DNA from: Pseudomonadota bacterium
GTDB lineage: Bacteria > Pseudomonadota > Alphaproteobacteria > Rhizobiales > Beijerinckiaceae
DNA: 5,519 bases
Direction of reading: 5' to 3'
Assembly: GCA_021812505.1 (NCBI GenBank)
Contig: JAKANG010000074.1
Span: forward strand, 1,424-6,942
The notes below the pieces were generated by a model, which was given only the letters and a program-made list of their open reading frames with translations, did not search any database and was not told where the DNA came from. The position numbers and the translations under genes are program-made. The first letter of the stretch is position 1; every line of letters starts with the position of its first letter. Positions 1 through 5,519 of the stretch are shown one piece after another.

Positions 1-1
1 C

Positions 2-892
2 GCCGAATTCGTGCAATTCCACCCGACCGCCATCGACATCGGCCGTGACCCGGCGCCCCTCGCCACCGAAGCCCTGCGCGGCGAAGGCGCGATCCTAATC
101 GACGCAGACGGGCGCCGTTTCATGCCCGACCTCCACAAGGACGCTGAGCTTGCTCCGCGCGACGTGGTGGCGCGCGGCGTTTTCGCCGAAATCGCCGCCG
201 GGCGCGGCGCCTTTCTCGACGCGACAAAAGCCGTCGGCGCCGTTTTCGCGGAAAAATTTCCCAATGTCGCCGCCGCCTGCCTTTCGGCGGGGATCGACCC
301 GGCGCGCCAGCCGATCCCGGTCGCTCCGGCCGAGCATTACCACATGGGCGGGCTGTGGACCGACCGCAATGGCCGCACCTCGCTGCCCGGCCTTTGGGCG
401 GCTGGCGAGGTCGCCTCGACCGGCCTGCACGGGGCGAACCGCCTCGCCTCCAATTCCCTGCTCGAAGCCGTGGTTTACGGCGACCGCGTCGCCCGCGACA
501 TCGCCGCCGCGCTTCCTGGCCTGCCTACGTCAGAGCCGGCGCCCGTCCCGAACCGGCCGGCGCGCCACGATCCCCAAGCCGCCGCCGAACTGCGGCGGAT
601 CATGTCCCGCCATGTCGGCGTGCTGCGCGACGCGGCGGGCTTGCGCGCCGCCCTTCGCGCCTTGACCCGCCTGCGCGACCGCGCGCTCAAAACAGACTCG
701 ATCGACCTGCGCAACCGCGCCGAGGCCGCTTTGCTGATCGCGGCCGGCGCCTTTTTGCGCCGCGAAAGCCGGGGCGGACATTTCCGCACGGATTTTCCGG
801 CTTCCGACCCGGCGCTGGCGCACCGCTCCTTCATCACCCTCGACGAGGCCCTGCGCGTCGCGCGCGGCGTCGTCGCCCCGGAAGCCGCATGA
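2..892 (+). CDS. nadB: L-aspartate oxidase, C-terminal part (5' end outside window)
   Basis: This FAD enzyme oxidises L-aspartate to iminoaspartate, the first step of de novo NAD synthesis; NadA then condenses the product to quinolinate. The 296 visible residues are open from the first base, so the GTG at 11 is an internal Val (of FVQFHPTA) and not a start. Motifs in order: VQFHPTA (4-10), TEALRGEGA (22-30), [10 protein letters not shown] (49-58), HYHMGG (112-117), GLWAAGEV (130-137) and [15 protein letters not shown]. Residues corresponding to the substrate-site His244, Arg290, His351 and Arg386 of E. coli NadB all appear present (fragment His7, Arg53, His112, Arg147), judged by eye. A short helical C-terminal domain follows (about 195-296). 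The family is usually 500-540 residues, so roughly 240 N-terminal residues, including the FAD dinucleotide fold, are missing from view. The fumarate reductase/succinate dehydrogenase flavoproteins are related, but the HYHMGG and SNSLLE context and the following nadC decide for NadB. Confidence 0.96.
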   Translation, partial: AEFVQFHPTAIDIGRDPAPLATEALRGEGAILIDADGRRFMPDLHKDAELAPRDVVARGVFAEIAAGRGAFLDATKAVGAVFAEKFPNVAAACLSAGIDPARQPIPVAPAEHYHMGGLWTDRNGRTSLPGLWAAGEVASTGLHGANRLASNSLLEAVVYGDRVARDIAAALPGLPTSEPAPVPNRPARHDPQAAAELRRIMSRHVGVLRDAAGLRAALRALTRLRDRALKTDSIDLRNRAEAALLIAAGAFLRRESRGGHFRTDFPASDPALAHRSFITLDEALRVARGVVAPEAA

Positions 893-1746
893 ACCTCCCC
901 GAACTCAGCCCTCATCTGGTCGAAGCCGCCGTGCGCGCCGCCCTCGCCGAAGATCTCGGCCGCGCCGGCGACGTCACCTCGCAGGCGACCATTCCCGCCT
1001 CTGCCCAGGCAAAGGCGGTGATCGCCGCGCGCAAAAAGCCGGGCGTGCTCGCCGGCCTCGATCTGGCGCGCAAGGCTTTCGAACTGGCGGATCCGGCGTT
1101 GATTTTCGAACCGGTCGCGCGCGACGGCGAGTCTTTCGCGCCCGGCGCCGTTCTTGCCCGAATCGAAGGGCCGGCGCGGGGCATTCTCGCCGGCGAGCGC
1201 GTGGCGCTGAATTTTCTCGGCCGGATGTGCGGGGTGGCCACCCTGACCTCGCATTACGCCCAGGCCGTCGCCCACACCACGGCGCGAGTCTGCTGCACCC
1301 GCAAGACGACGCCGGGCCTGCGCGCCTTCGAAAAATATGCGGTGCGCTGCGGCGGCGGCGTCAACCATCGCTTCGGCCTCGACGACGCCGTGCTGATCAA
1401 GGACAACCATATCGCCGTCGCCGGCGGAATCATCCCCGCTCTGCGCGCGGCGAAAGCCTTTGCCGGCCATCTGGTCAAGATCGAGATCGAGGTCGATACG
1501 CTCGAGCAGTTGCGAGACGTTCTCGCCGAAGGCGCCGACGCCGTGCTGCTTGACAACATGAGCCCCGCGCAATTGCGCGAGGCGGTGGCGATGATCGGCG
1601 GCCGGATGATCGCCGAGGCGTCCGGGGGAATTCACCTCGGCGGCCTGAAGGACGTCGCCGAGACCGGCGTGGACCTGATTTCGTCGGGCGCGCTCACCCA
1701 TTCCGCCCCAGTGCTGGACCTTGGCCTGGATATCGAAATCCGTTGA
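889..1746 (+). CDS. nadC: Nicotinate-nucleotide pyrophosphorylase (quinolinate phosphoribosyltransferase, carboxylating)
   Basis: This cytoplasmic enzyme converts quinolinate and PRPP into nicotinate mononucleotide, CO2 and pyrophosphate, the step that joins de novo synthesis to the common NAD pathway. At 285 residues it has the usual length. The N-terminal sandwich domain (about 1-115) ends with ERVALNFL (103-110). The barrel carries TRKTTPGLR (137-145), EKYAV (148-152), NHRFGLDD (159-166), KDNHI (171-175), EIEVD (199-203), LLDNM (220-224), EASGGI (243-248) and the phosphate-binding end [11 protein letters not shown]. Known active-site positions of the family (Arg, Arg-Lys, His-Arg, Lys, Glu, Asp) are matched by R104, R138-K139, H160-R161, K171, E201 and D222. 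The residue before TRKTTPG is Cys (C136) where many homologs have Asp; I believe this is a common alphaproteobacterial variant. The ATG lies inside the nadB stop (ATGA, four-base overlap), which points to translational coupling. The frame stays open upstream to 355, but homology begins only at this ATG. Confidence 0.97.
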   Translation: MNLPELSPHLVEAAVRAALAEDLGRAGDVTSQATIPASAQAKAVIAARKKPGVLAGLDLARKAFELADPALIFEPVARDGESFAPGAVLARIEGPARGILAGERVALNFLGRMCGVATLTSHYAQAVAHTTARVCCTRKTTPGLRAFEKYAVRCGGGVNHRFGLDDAVLIKDNHIAVAGGIIPALRAAKAFAGHLVKIEIEVDTLEQLRDVLAEGADAVLLDNMSPAQLREAVAMIGGRMIAEASGGIHLGGLKDVAETGVDLISSGALTHSAPVLDLGLDIEIR

Positions 1747-1841
1747 CCCGTCCTTGCTCTCCGGGCGTAAAAAGGCCATCTTCTTCGCGTCCCTCGTGCA
1801 AGATCGCGCGACTCGCGGCGCGTCAGCGAAAGTCCGGCTTC

Positions 1842-3626
1842 GTGAATCTCAAATTGGTTTCCGTGCGCAAGAGCGCCCTTCGCGGCCTCGTCCTTTCCCT
1901 CGCTCTGCTGCCGCTCGCCGGCCACGCGCGCGAGACGGACGCTGTTTCCGAGCCTTTCGAGGTCGGCGACAGCCCGTCCGGCAATTACCTTTCCGCGCGC
2001 GTCGCCGAAGCCGAACATGACACTTTCGCGGCCTCGACTTTTTTCCGCGAGGCTCTGCGCGCCGACCCACGCAATCCCGAACTGATCCAGGGCGCCTTTG
2101 TCGCGACCCTCGCCAATGGCGACATGGACGCCGCGGCGGCGCTGGCGCGGGCCATCATGCAGCGCGACCCGCACAATGCGTCCGCCCGTCTCACCCTGAC
2201 CGTGCATGATTTCCGGAACAGGAACTATGCCTCGGCGCGGGCGCTGCTTGGTGCGAGCGGAGTCGGCAAGGGCGATCTCACCACCATCCTGCTCACCGCC
2301 TGGAGCTACGTCGGCTCCGGCGACGTAAAAAAGGCGATCGCCACGATCGATTCCATGAGCGATCCCACCTTTGCCGTGTTCCGCGACTTCCATGCCGGGC
2401 TGATGCTCGATGTCGCGGGCAGGGCCGAGGAGGCGGGGGCGCGGCTCAAGGCGGCCTATGACACCGACCAGTCCACCTTGCGTCTGGTCGACGCCTATGG
2501 CCGCAATCTGGCGCGCCGGGGCAAGATCGACGAAGCGAAAAAGGTTTTTCGCGACTTCAGCAAGCTTCAGCCGCACAATCCGATCATCGGGGCGGCGCTC
2601 GCCGATCTCGCGGCGGGCCGCAGGCTCGAACCGATGGTCAAGGACGCCCGCGGCGGCGCGGCGGAAGTCCTTTACGGCCTCGGCGCCTATGGCTTGGGCG
2701 CGGCCGGCGGCCGCCCCGGCGACGCGATCGCAGCGATCGTGTTCCTGCGCCTTGCCCTCGAACTCAGCCCCCAGAACGCCCTGGCGCTCGACACGCTCGG
2801 CGAGGCTTATGGCAAGCTGAAGCAATATGATTCGGCGATCGAAATCTACGATCAGGTTCCCAAATCGAGCCCGCTGCGGGTCACGAGCGAGATTCGCATC
2901 GCCCTGATTTACGCCGCCATGGGCAAGGCGGAGGAATCGCTCAAGCGGTTGCGCGCCATCGTCAAGGACCATCCCGACAATGTGGACGCGGTTTCGGCGC
3001 TCGCCGACGTATTGCGCTCCGAGAAAAAGTTCAAGGACTCGGCCGACGCCTATACCCGCGTTCTGGCGCTGACCGCGCCCGACGACAAGAGCCGCTGGGC
3101 GATCTATTATTTCCGCGGCGTCGATTACGAGCGCGCGAAGGAATGGAGCAAGGCCGAGCCCGACCTTAAAGAGGCGCTCAAACTCTACCCTGAGCAGCCG
3201 ATGGTGCTGAACTATCTCGGCTATTCCTGGGTCGACCAGGGCATCCATCTCGACGAGGCCTTCAAGATGCTGCGCCGCGCGGTCGAACTGGAGCCGGAGG
3301 ACGGCTATATCGTCGATTCGCTCGGCTGGGCCTATTACAAGCTCGGCCGTTACGACGAGGCGGTGAAATATCTGGAGCGCGCCGTCGATCTCAAGCCGGG
3401 AGATCCGACGATCAACGACCATCTCGGCGACGCTTATTGGCGCGTCGGCCGCAAGCTCGACGCCGGGTTCCAGTGGAACCACGCGCGCGACCTCAAGCCG
3501 GACCCCGAGGATCTGCCGAAGATCCTGAGCAAGATCGAGAACGGCCTGCCCGACGCCCCACGGCAGACCGAAAGCCACGCGCCCGCGACGGGAACGCCCG
3601 CGCGCGCCAACGGCCAGGGCGGCTGA
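1842..3626 (+). CDS. Exported tetratricopeptide-repeat protein, LbcA-like architecture
   Basis: The protein has 594 residues from GTG 1842. The frame is open back to a TTG at 1743, but that extension (rich in Arg, Ser and Pro, overlapping the nadC stop) looks non-coding. GTG 1863 is an equally plausible start, and neither has a clear ribosome binding site. A signal peptide is visible: basic RKSALR, hydrophobic GLVLSLALLPLA, then GHA-RE, with cleavage near residue 29. There is no lipobox Cys, so a periplasmic protein is expected. A first TPR-like unit lies near 46-79, and less regular helical repeats run to about 300. Seven better units then follow (about 311-341, 347-379, 380-412, 418-450, 454-486, 488-520 and 521-554), ending in a Pro/Ala/Thr tail. 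The NYLGYSWVDQG and DSLGWAYYKLGRYDEAVKYL segments are typical of a proteobacterial envelope TPR family that includes Pseudomonas LbcA, the outer-membrane partner of protease CtpA. That relation is an inference. TPRs bind proteins and no enzymatic motif is visible. It follows nadC on the same strand after 95 bases and may be co-transcribed. Confidence 0.85.
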   Translation: MNLKLVSVRKSALRGLVLSLALLPLAGHARETDAVSEPFEVGDSPSGNYLSARVAEAEHDTFAASTFFREALRADPRNPELIQGAFVATLANGDMDAAAALARAIMQRDPHNASARLTLTVHDFRNRNYASARALLGASGVGKGDLTTILLTAWSYVGSGDVKKAIATIDSMSDPTFAVFRDFHAGLMLDVAGRAEEAGARLKAAYDTDQSTLRLVDAYGRNLARRGKIDEAKKVFRDFSKLQPHNPIIGAALADLAAGRRLEPMVKDARGGAAEVLYGLGAYGLGAAGGRPGDAIAAIVFLRLALELSPQNALALDTLGEAYGKLKQYDSAIEIYDQVPKSSPLRVTSEIRIALIYAAMGKAEESLKRLRAIVKDHPDNVDAVSALADVLRSEKKFKDSADAYTRVLALTAPDDKSRWAIYYFRGVDYERAKEWSKAEPDLKEALKLYPEQPMVLNYLGYSWVDQGIHLDEAFKMLRRAVELEPEDGYIVDSLGWAYYKLGRYDEAVKYLERAVDLKPGDPTINDHLGDAYWRVGRKLDAGFQWNHARDLKPDPEDLPKILSKIENGLPDAPRQTESHAPATGTPARANGQGG

Positions 3627-3635
3627 GCGCGCCAT

Positions 3636-3662
3636 TGACGCCCCCAATCGGAACCGGCGTCA
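3636..3662. terminator. Inverted repeat between convergent genes, possible two-way terminator
   Basis: TGACGCC (3636-3642) and GGCGTCA (3656-3662) form a perfect 7-bp stem with a 13-base loop, in the 33-base gap between the stop of the TPR gene and the stop of the minus-strand gene. The right arm contains the minus-strand stop codon (3660-3662). A symmetric hairpin here could end transcripts from both sides. Neither strand has a T run after it, so it is not a standard intrinsic terminator, and chance is possible at this G+C content. Confidence 0.3.
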
Positions 3663-4100
3663 CTCGCCCTGCCGCAAGGCGGCTATGAGCGCAGTGTCGA
3701 AATAGCGCGTCCATTCGACGATCATGAAATCCACCCACCGGAGGCGGTCGACGCCTTCGAGTTCCACGACCGCGCCGGTGCCGCGGTTTTTCACCGTCAT
3801 GCGCCAGGACATATAGGACATGCGCGGCATGTCGACGACAAGATCGTCGATCTGGAAACGGACCATCTCGAAATCGATGTCGAAGGCCCGCCAGGCCTCG
3901 CGAATTTCGTCCTTTCCTATGCGGACGCCGGCAGCGGGAATCAGATCGCGCGACCCGATCAGCCGATAGGTGGCGTTGTCGGCGAAAAAGAACAGCCCGG
4001 GCTCGTTGTCGCCCCTGGCGCGCCGCCCGTAAATGTCGCGGGCGATGGCAAGATATTGCTCGCGCGTCAGACCTTCCAGAACGGATTTGGCGTCGTTCAT
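3660..4100 (-). CDS. NTF2-like / SnoaL-fold small protein
   Basis: This is a 146-residue protein of unknown specific role with the pattern of the NTF2-like superfamily (SnoaL, ketosteroid isomerase and similar cone-shaped folds). There is an N-terminal helix (LTREQYLAIARDIYGRRARGD, about 11-31), a strand region FFFADNATYRLIGS (37-50), a helix IGKDEIREAWRAF (61-73), then strands around FQIDDLVVDM (82-91), MSYMSWRMTVKNRGTGA (94-110), ELEGVDRLRWVDFMIVEW (113-130) and the closing YFDTALIAAL. The G-T-G turn followed by an R-W-x-D-x-x-I-V-E-W strand and FDTA is typical of SnoaL-like proteins. Such proteins may be isomerases, hydrolases or non-catalytic ligand binders, and nothing here decides between them. 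It has no signal peptide, so it should be cytoplasmic. The ATG at 4100 was chosen. An in-frame TTG at 4121 would add seven residues (MSYEIEN). Neither start has a clear ribosome binding site. It is a lone gene, convergent with the TPR gene and divergent from purD. Confidence 0.8.
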   Translation of the reverse strand: MNDAKSVLEGLTREQYLAIARDIYGRRARGDNEPGLFFFADNATYRLIGSRDLIPAAGVRIGKDEIREAWRAFDIDFEMVRFQIDDLVVDMPRMSYMSWRMTVKNRGTGAVVELEGVDRLRWVDFMIVEWTRYFDTALIAALRQGE

Positions 4101-4154
4101 ATTTTCGATTTCGTAAGACAATCGATCGGGAGGAAATGCTTTCGCGAGGTTCCC

Positions 4155-4211
4155 CTGTGCCCCTTGCGGCAGCCGCTGAGGCGCCCCCGCCGATCATCGG
4201 CTGGGCCACAG
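4155..4211 (+). ncRNA. Possible structured RNA segment (weak)
   Basis: CTGTG plus CCC (4155-4162) can pair with GGG, a bulged C, and CACAG (4203-4211). This closes a segment with small internal hairpins: GCGG/CCGC (4166-4176), then either GGCG/CGCC (4180-4191) or GCCGA/TCGGC (4189-4201). The last two share bases and exclude each other. The arrangement could be part of a small RNA or leader ending at the T run at 4304. Short complementary segments are frequent in GC-rich DNA, so this call is tentative and rests on folding by eye only. Confidence 0.15.
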
Positions 4212-4225
4212 GCGCCGCCGGCCGC

Positions 4226-4262
4226 TTCGCGTCACCCGACCCCAACCCCGGCGTGACGCGGA
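4226..4262. repeat. Strong inverted repeat (hairpin) in the purD upstream gap
   Basis: CGCGTCAC (4228-4235) and GTGACGCG (4253-4260) are perfectly complementary over 8 bp. In plus-strand RNA a G-U and a U-A pair extend the stem outward to 4226/4262. CCG (4236-4238) and CGG (4249-4251) can extend it inward across one bulged C. The loop is C-rich (about 4239-4248). No T run follows on either strand, so it is not by itself an intrinsic terminator. It could be part of a structured leader RNA, a protein-binding site for a dimeric regulator, or a dispersed palindromic repeat, and one copy in view cannot distinguish these. Confidence 0.55.
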
Positions 4263-4272
4263 ACCCCGAATG

Positions 4273-4304
4273 AGCCGAGCATACGCATCGGCTAAATTTT
4301 TTTT
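4273..4304 (+). terminator. Candidate rho-independent terminator, plus-strand direction
   Basis: AGCCGA (4273-4278) and TCGGCT (4288-4293) form a perfect 6-bp stem with a 9-base loop. AAA and then eight consecutive T (4297-4304) follow. The T run lies only on the plus-strand side, so it would stop rightward transcription. No plus-strand gene ends nearby: the closest is the TPR gene, 650 bases upstream and across the oppositely oriented NTF2-like gene. It would therefore act on read-through from the TPR operon, on an unannotated plus-strand RNA, or as part of a purD leader. The stem is short and the three A before the T run weaken the prediction. Confidence 0.45.
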
Positions 4305-4321
4305 AATTAAATTTTTTTTTT
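4294..4321. repeat. AT island with direct repeat of AAATTTTTTTT
   Basis: These 28 bases contain no G or C, in surroundings of about two thirds G+C. AAATTTTTTTT occurs twice (4294-4304 and 4309-4319, a 15-base offset). The second T run continues to ten (4312-4321). Between the runs lies the palindrome TTTAATTAAA (4302-4311). The stretch could be a terminator tail with a backup tract, an intrinsically bent or easily melted promoter element, or a binding site for a nucleoid protein. The ten-base homopolymer is also a site where replication slippage and sequencing length errors are likely. Confidence 0.6.
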
Positions 4322-4388
4322 GTTTCTCGGTTGCGCGCCCCCGCGCCGCCGGCTCGGCCATGGATCGGCGACCGAATTCGAAGGCAAG

Positions 4389-4416
4389 TTGAAAGGCGCC
4401 CCGCCCTCGCCTAAAC
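4389..4416 (+). promoter_or_regulatory. Weak candidate housekeeping promoter for purD
   Basis: TTGAAA (4389-4394) and CTAAAC (4411-4416) are separated by 16 bases, resembling -35 and -10 elements of the housekeeping sigma factor. Transcription would begin near 4422-4424, giving a leader of about 15 bases that just includes the ribosome binding site. The -10 match is poor. If this is the real promoter, the upstream terminator-like hairpin would not be in the purD transcript and the attenuator idea fails. Confidence 0.2.
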
Positions 4417-4424
4417 AGGCGGCG

Positions 4425-4431
4425 AAAGAGG
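4425..4431 (+). promoter_or_regulatory. Ribosome binding site of purD
   Basis: AAAGAGG lies six bases before the ATG at 4438, a normal spacing and a good match to the anti-Shine-Dalgarno sequence. It supports this ATG over the second in-frame-looking ATG at 4442, which is in another frame. Confidence 0.7.
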
Positions 4432-4437
4432 CCCTTC

Positions 4438-5519
4438 ATGAATGTTCTCCTTATTGGCTCCGGCGGGCGCGAACATGCGCTTGCCCTCGCGCTCGCCAAA
4501 AGCCCGCTGCTGGACCGCCTGTTCGTCGCTCCCGGCAACCCCGGCACGGCGCAGGTCGCGCACAATGTCGCGCTGGACGCGAACGATTTCGCGGGCGTCA
4601 TCGCCTTCTGCCGGGCGGAGGCGATCGGTCTCGTGGTCGTCGGCCCCGAACAGCCTCTGGTCGAAGGGCTGGTCGATGCGCTGGAAGCAGCGGGACTCAG
4701 GGCGTTCGGGCCGAGCAAGGCGGCGGCGCGGCTGGAAGGCTCCAAGGGCTTCACCAAAGATCTCTGCGCGAAATACGACATCCCGACCGGCGCCTATGAA
4801 CGTTTTGTTGACCGGGAAAAGGCGCTGGCCTATGTGCGCGAAAAAGGGGCTCCAATCGTGGTCAAGGCCGACGGTCTTGCCGCCGGCAAGGGCGTGGTCG
4901 TCGCCATGACGCTCGAACAGGCCGAGCAGGCGGTCGATGCGCTGTTTTCCGGGGCCTTCGGCGCGGCGGGCGCCGAAGCGGTGATCGAGGAATGGCTCGA
5001 CGGCGAGGAAGCCTCGTTCTTCGCGCTGTGTGACGGCGAGAAGGCCGTCGCCTTCGCCTCCGCCCAGGACCATAAGCGCGTCGGCGACGGCGACCAGGGG
5101 CCGAACACCGGCGGCATGGGCGCTTTTTCGCCCGCCCCCATCATGACCCCCGAGATCAGCGCGCGAGTGATGCGCGAGATCGTGGAGCCGACCGTCGCGG
5201 CGATGAAGGCCGAGGGCTGTCCGTTCAGCGGAGTCCTGTTCGCCGGTCTGATGATCGGCAAGGACGGCCCCAAACTCATCGAATACAACACGCGCTTCGG
5301 CGACCCCGAATGCCAGGTCATGATGGCGCGTCTCGAGGATGACCTGCTCGGACTGCTGCTCGCCTGCGCCGAACGCCGCCTGCCGGAACAAGTCCGCCTG
5401 TCGGCGAAAACCGCCCTGACCGTGGTTCTCGCGGCGCGCGGCTATCCCGGAACGCCGCTCAAGGGGGGACGGATCGAGGCCATCGACGAGGCGGAAAAAA
5501 TCCCCGGCGTCACCGTCAT
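4438..5519 (+). CDS. purD: Phosphoribosylamine-glycine ligase (GAR synthetase), 3' end outside window
   Basis: This cytoplasmic ATP-grasp enzyme joins glycine to 5-phosphoribosylamine using ATP, giving glycinamide ribonucleotide, the second step of de novo purine synthesis. The 360 visible residues begin [16 protein letters not shown], the glycine-rich start of the N-terminal domain (1 to about 103), followed by APGNPGTAQ (31-39) and [12 protein letters not shown] (67-78). The ATP-grasp region (about 104-296) has GSKGFTKDL (101-109), [13 protein letters not shown] (141-153), [12 protein letters not shown] (184-195), [20 protein letters not shown] (209-228) and [12 protein letters not shown] (282-293). 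E282 and N284 lie where the family binds Mg2+. The C-terminal domain begins after about 297 and is still open at the last base; the family usually has about 420-430 residues, so roughly 65 are missing. No frameshift is seen. The enzyme acts alone here, not as the multidomain fusion of animals. Regulation by purine supply is likely, but no known operator was recognised. Confidence 0.97.
   Translation, partial: MNVLLIGSGGREHALALALAKSPLLDRLFVAPGNPGTAQVAHNVALDANDFAGVIAFCRAEAIGLVVVGPEQPLVEGLVDALEAAGLRAFGPSKAAARLEGSKGFTKDLCAKYDIPTGAYERFVDREKALAYVREKGAPIVVKADGLAAGKGVVVAMTLEQAEQAVDALFSGAFGAAGAEAVIEEWLDGEEASFFALCDGEKAVAFASAQDHKRVGDGDQGPNTGGMGAFSPAPIMTPEISARVMREIVEPTVAAMKAEGCPFSGVLFAGLMIGKDGPKLIEYNTRFGDPECQVMMARLEDDLLGLLLACAERRLPEQVRLSAKTALTVVLAARGYPGTPLKGGRIEAIDEAEKIPGVTV

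Larger units (their letters stand above)
4189..4304 (+). promoter_or_regulatory. Candidate transcription attenuator / leader with alternative hairpins upstream of purD
   Basis: Four short arms occur in order on the plus strand: GCCGA (4189-4193), TCGGCT (4197-4202), AGCCGA (4273-4278) and TCGGCT (4288-4293), followed by eight T. Arms 1+2 and 3+4 form two separate hairpins, the second being a terminator-like stem. Arms 2+3 can pair instead and would remove the 5' arm of the terminator. This is the formal layout of an attenuator and lies on the purD strand. Against it, the terminator ends about 130 bases before the purD ATG, hairpin 1+2 has only a 3-base loop, the 2+3 pairing spans 70 bases, and no ligand-binding or leader-peptide element is recognised. 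A promoter upstream of 4189 would also be required, and none is evident. Confidence 0.2.
4101..4437. other. Divergent non-coding gap between the NTF2-like gene and purD
   Basis: These 337 bases hold no convincing gene. The left half is GC-rich with several inverted repeats. The middle (4294-4321) is an abrupt AT island with two long T runs. The right part (4322-4437) is GC-rich again and ends in the purD ribosome binding site. Both flanking genes must draw their promoters from here. A small open frame (ATG 4136 to TGA 4273, 45 codons, rich in Ala, Pro and Gly) has a GGGAGG too close to its ATG, shows no recognisable family and was not called. No tRNA or signal recognition particle RNA signature was found. 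The individual structures are listed separately. Confidence 0.8.

Noticed and set aside
355..888. Upstream extension of the nadC frame
   Set aside because: The frame is open but encodes Arg/Pro-rich sequence out of phase with nadB. NadC homology and normal length begin at the ATG at 889.
1291..1323. Cys instead of the commoner Asp before TRKTTPGLR in NadC as a sign of altered function
   Set aside because: All listed active-site positions are intact, and I believe the substitution is common in alphaproteobacterial NadC proteins, so it is not taken as unusual.
475..1779. A 434-codon minus-strand frame opposite nadB and nadC
   Set aside because: It is an antisense shadow of two well-recognised genes, with Arg/Ala-rich composition and no family features.
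1747..1841. Terminator or promoter between nadC and the TPR gene
   Set aside because: Only a 4-bp CCCG/CGGG pair with no T run, and no paired -35/-10 elements, could be found. It was left as a short spacer.
1632..3647. A 671-codon open frame on the minus strand opposite the TPR gene
   Set aside because: It mirrors the TPR gene codon for codon, as often happens in GC-rich DNA where the reverse complement of biased codons rarely gives stops. The translation shows no coherent domain, whereas the plus-strand TPR repeats are clear.
4122..4155. Possible general stress (EcfG-type) promoter for the NTF2-like gene, with GGAAC on the minus strand near 4148-4152
   Set aside because: A -35-like GGAAC is present, but no GTT -10 element follows at 16-17 bases, so the match is incomplete.
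4239..4252. G-quadruplex on the minus strand in the hairpin loop
   Set aside because: Only three G tracts of three or more lie close together; a fourth in reach is missing.
4136..4273. A 45-codon plus-strand frame after a GGGAGG sequence
   Set aside because: The GGGAGG lies only two bases before the ATG, too close for a normal ribosome binding site. The product is a low-complexity Ala/Pro/Gly peptide, and the stop running into the terminator hairpin may be coincidence.
4122..4304. Signal recognition particle RNA or tRNA in the gap
   Set aside because: The conserved GGAAGGAAGCAGCC-type core of the SRP RNA is absent. There is no tRNA-like T-arm (GGTTCRA) with properly placed stems.
4320..4799. 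A 159-codon plus-strand frame beginning in the AT island and overlapping purD
   Set aside because: It starts with TTG in a T run, is out of frame with purD and encodes Arg-rich sequence typical of a shadow frame.
4411..5391. A 326-codon minus-strand frame opposite purD
   Set aside because: It is a shadow of purD, whose motifs are intact on the plus strand.

Overview
The window is about two thirds G+C and reads as an ordinary housekeeping stretch of an alphaproteobacterial chromosome, most likely Hyphomicrobiales (Rhizobiales). This placement is an inference from base composition, from the protein style (for example [12 protein letters not shown] in NadC and HYHMGG in NadB) and from gene content. 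A Methylocystaceae/Beijerinckiaceae-type host would fit, but the sequence alone cannot fix the genus. I see no insertion sequence, phage gene, CRISPR array, tRNA or rRNA.

Layout. Positions 2-892 (+) hold the 3' part of nadB (L-aspartate oxidase), whose N-terminal part lies outside the window. Its stop overlaps the start of nadC (889-1746, +; quinolinate phosphoribosyltransferase) in an ATGA junction, so the two are translationally coupled in a de novo NAD operon. After 95 bases comes a large tetratricopeptide-repeat (TPR) protein with a signal peptide (1842-3626, +). Convergent with it, 33 bases away, is a small NTF2/SnoaL-like protein on the minus strand (3660-4100). A divergent gap of about 340 bases follows. 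Then comes purD (4438 to the window end, +; phosphoribosylamine-glycine ligase of purine synthesis), cut by the right edge.

How the parts relate. NadB and NadC carry out consecutive steps: aspartate to iminoaspartate, then (after the NadA step, not in view) quinolinate to nicotinate mononucleotide. PurD and NadC both use PRPP-derived chemistry, but the genes are separated by a convergent junction and are not one operon. The TPR protein is probably a periplasmic or envelope-associated scaffold, and its proximity to nadBC need not mean a shared role.

The least ordinary stretch is the gap before purD. It holds a strong inverted repeat (4226-4262), a hairpin followed by eight T (4273-4304), a second ten-T run, and an upstream segment (4189-4202) carrying the same two short arm sequences as the terminator hairpin. 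These arms could pair in two mutually exclusive ways, the layout of a transcription attenuator, or they could belong to an unannotated small RNA. This is the only part of the window that hints at something undescribed, and the evidence is suggestive rather than strong.
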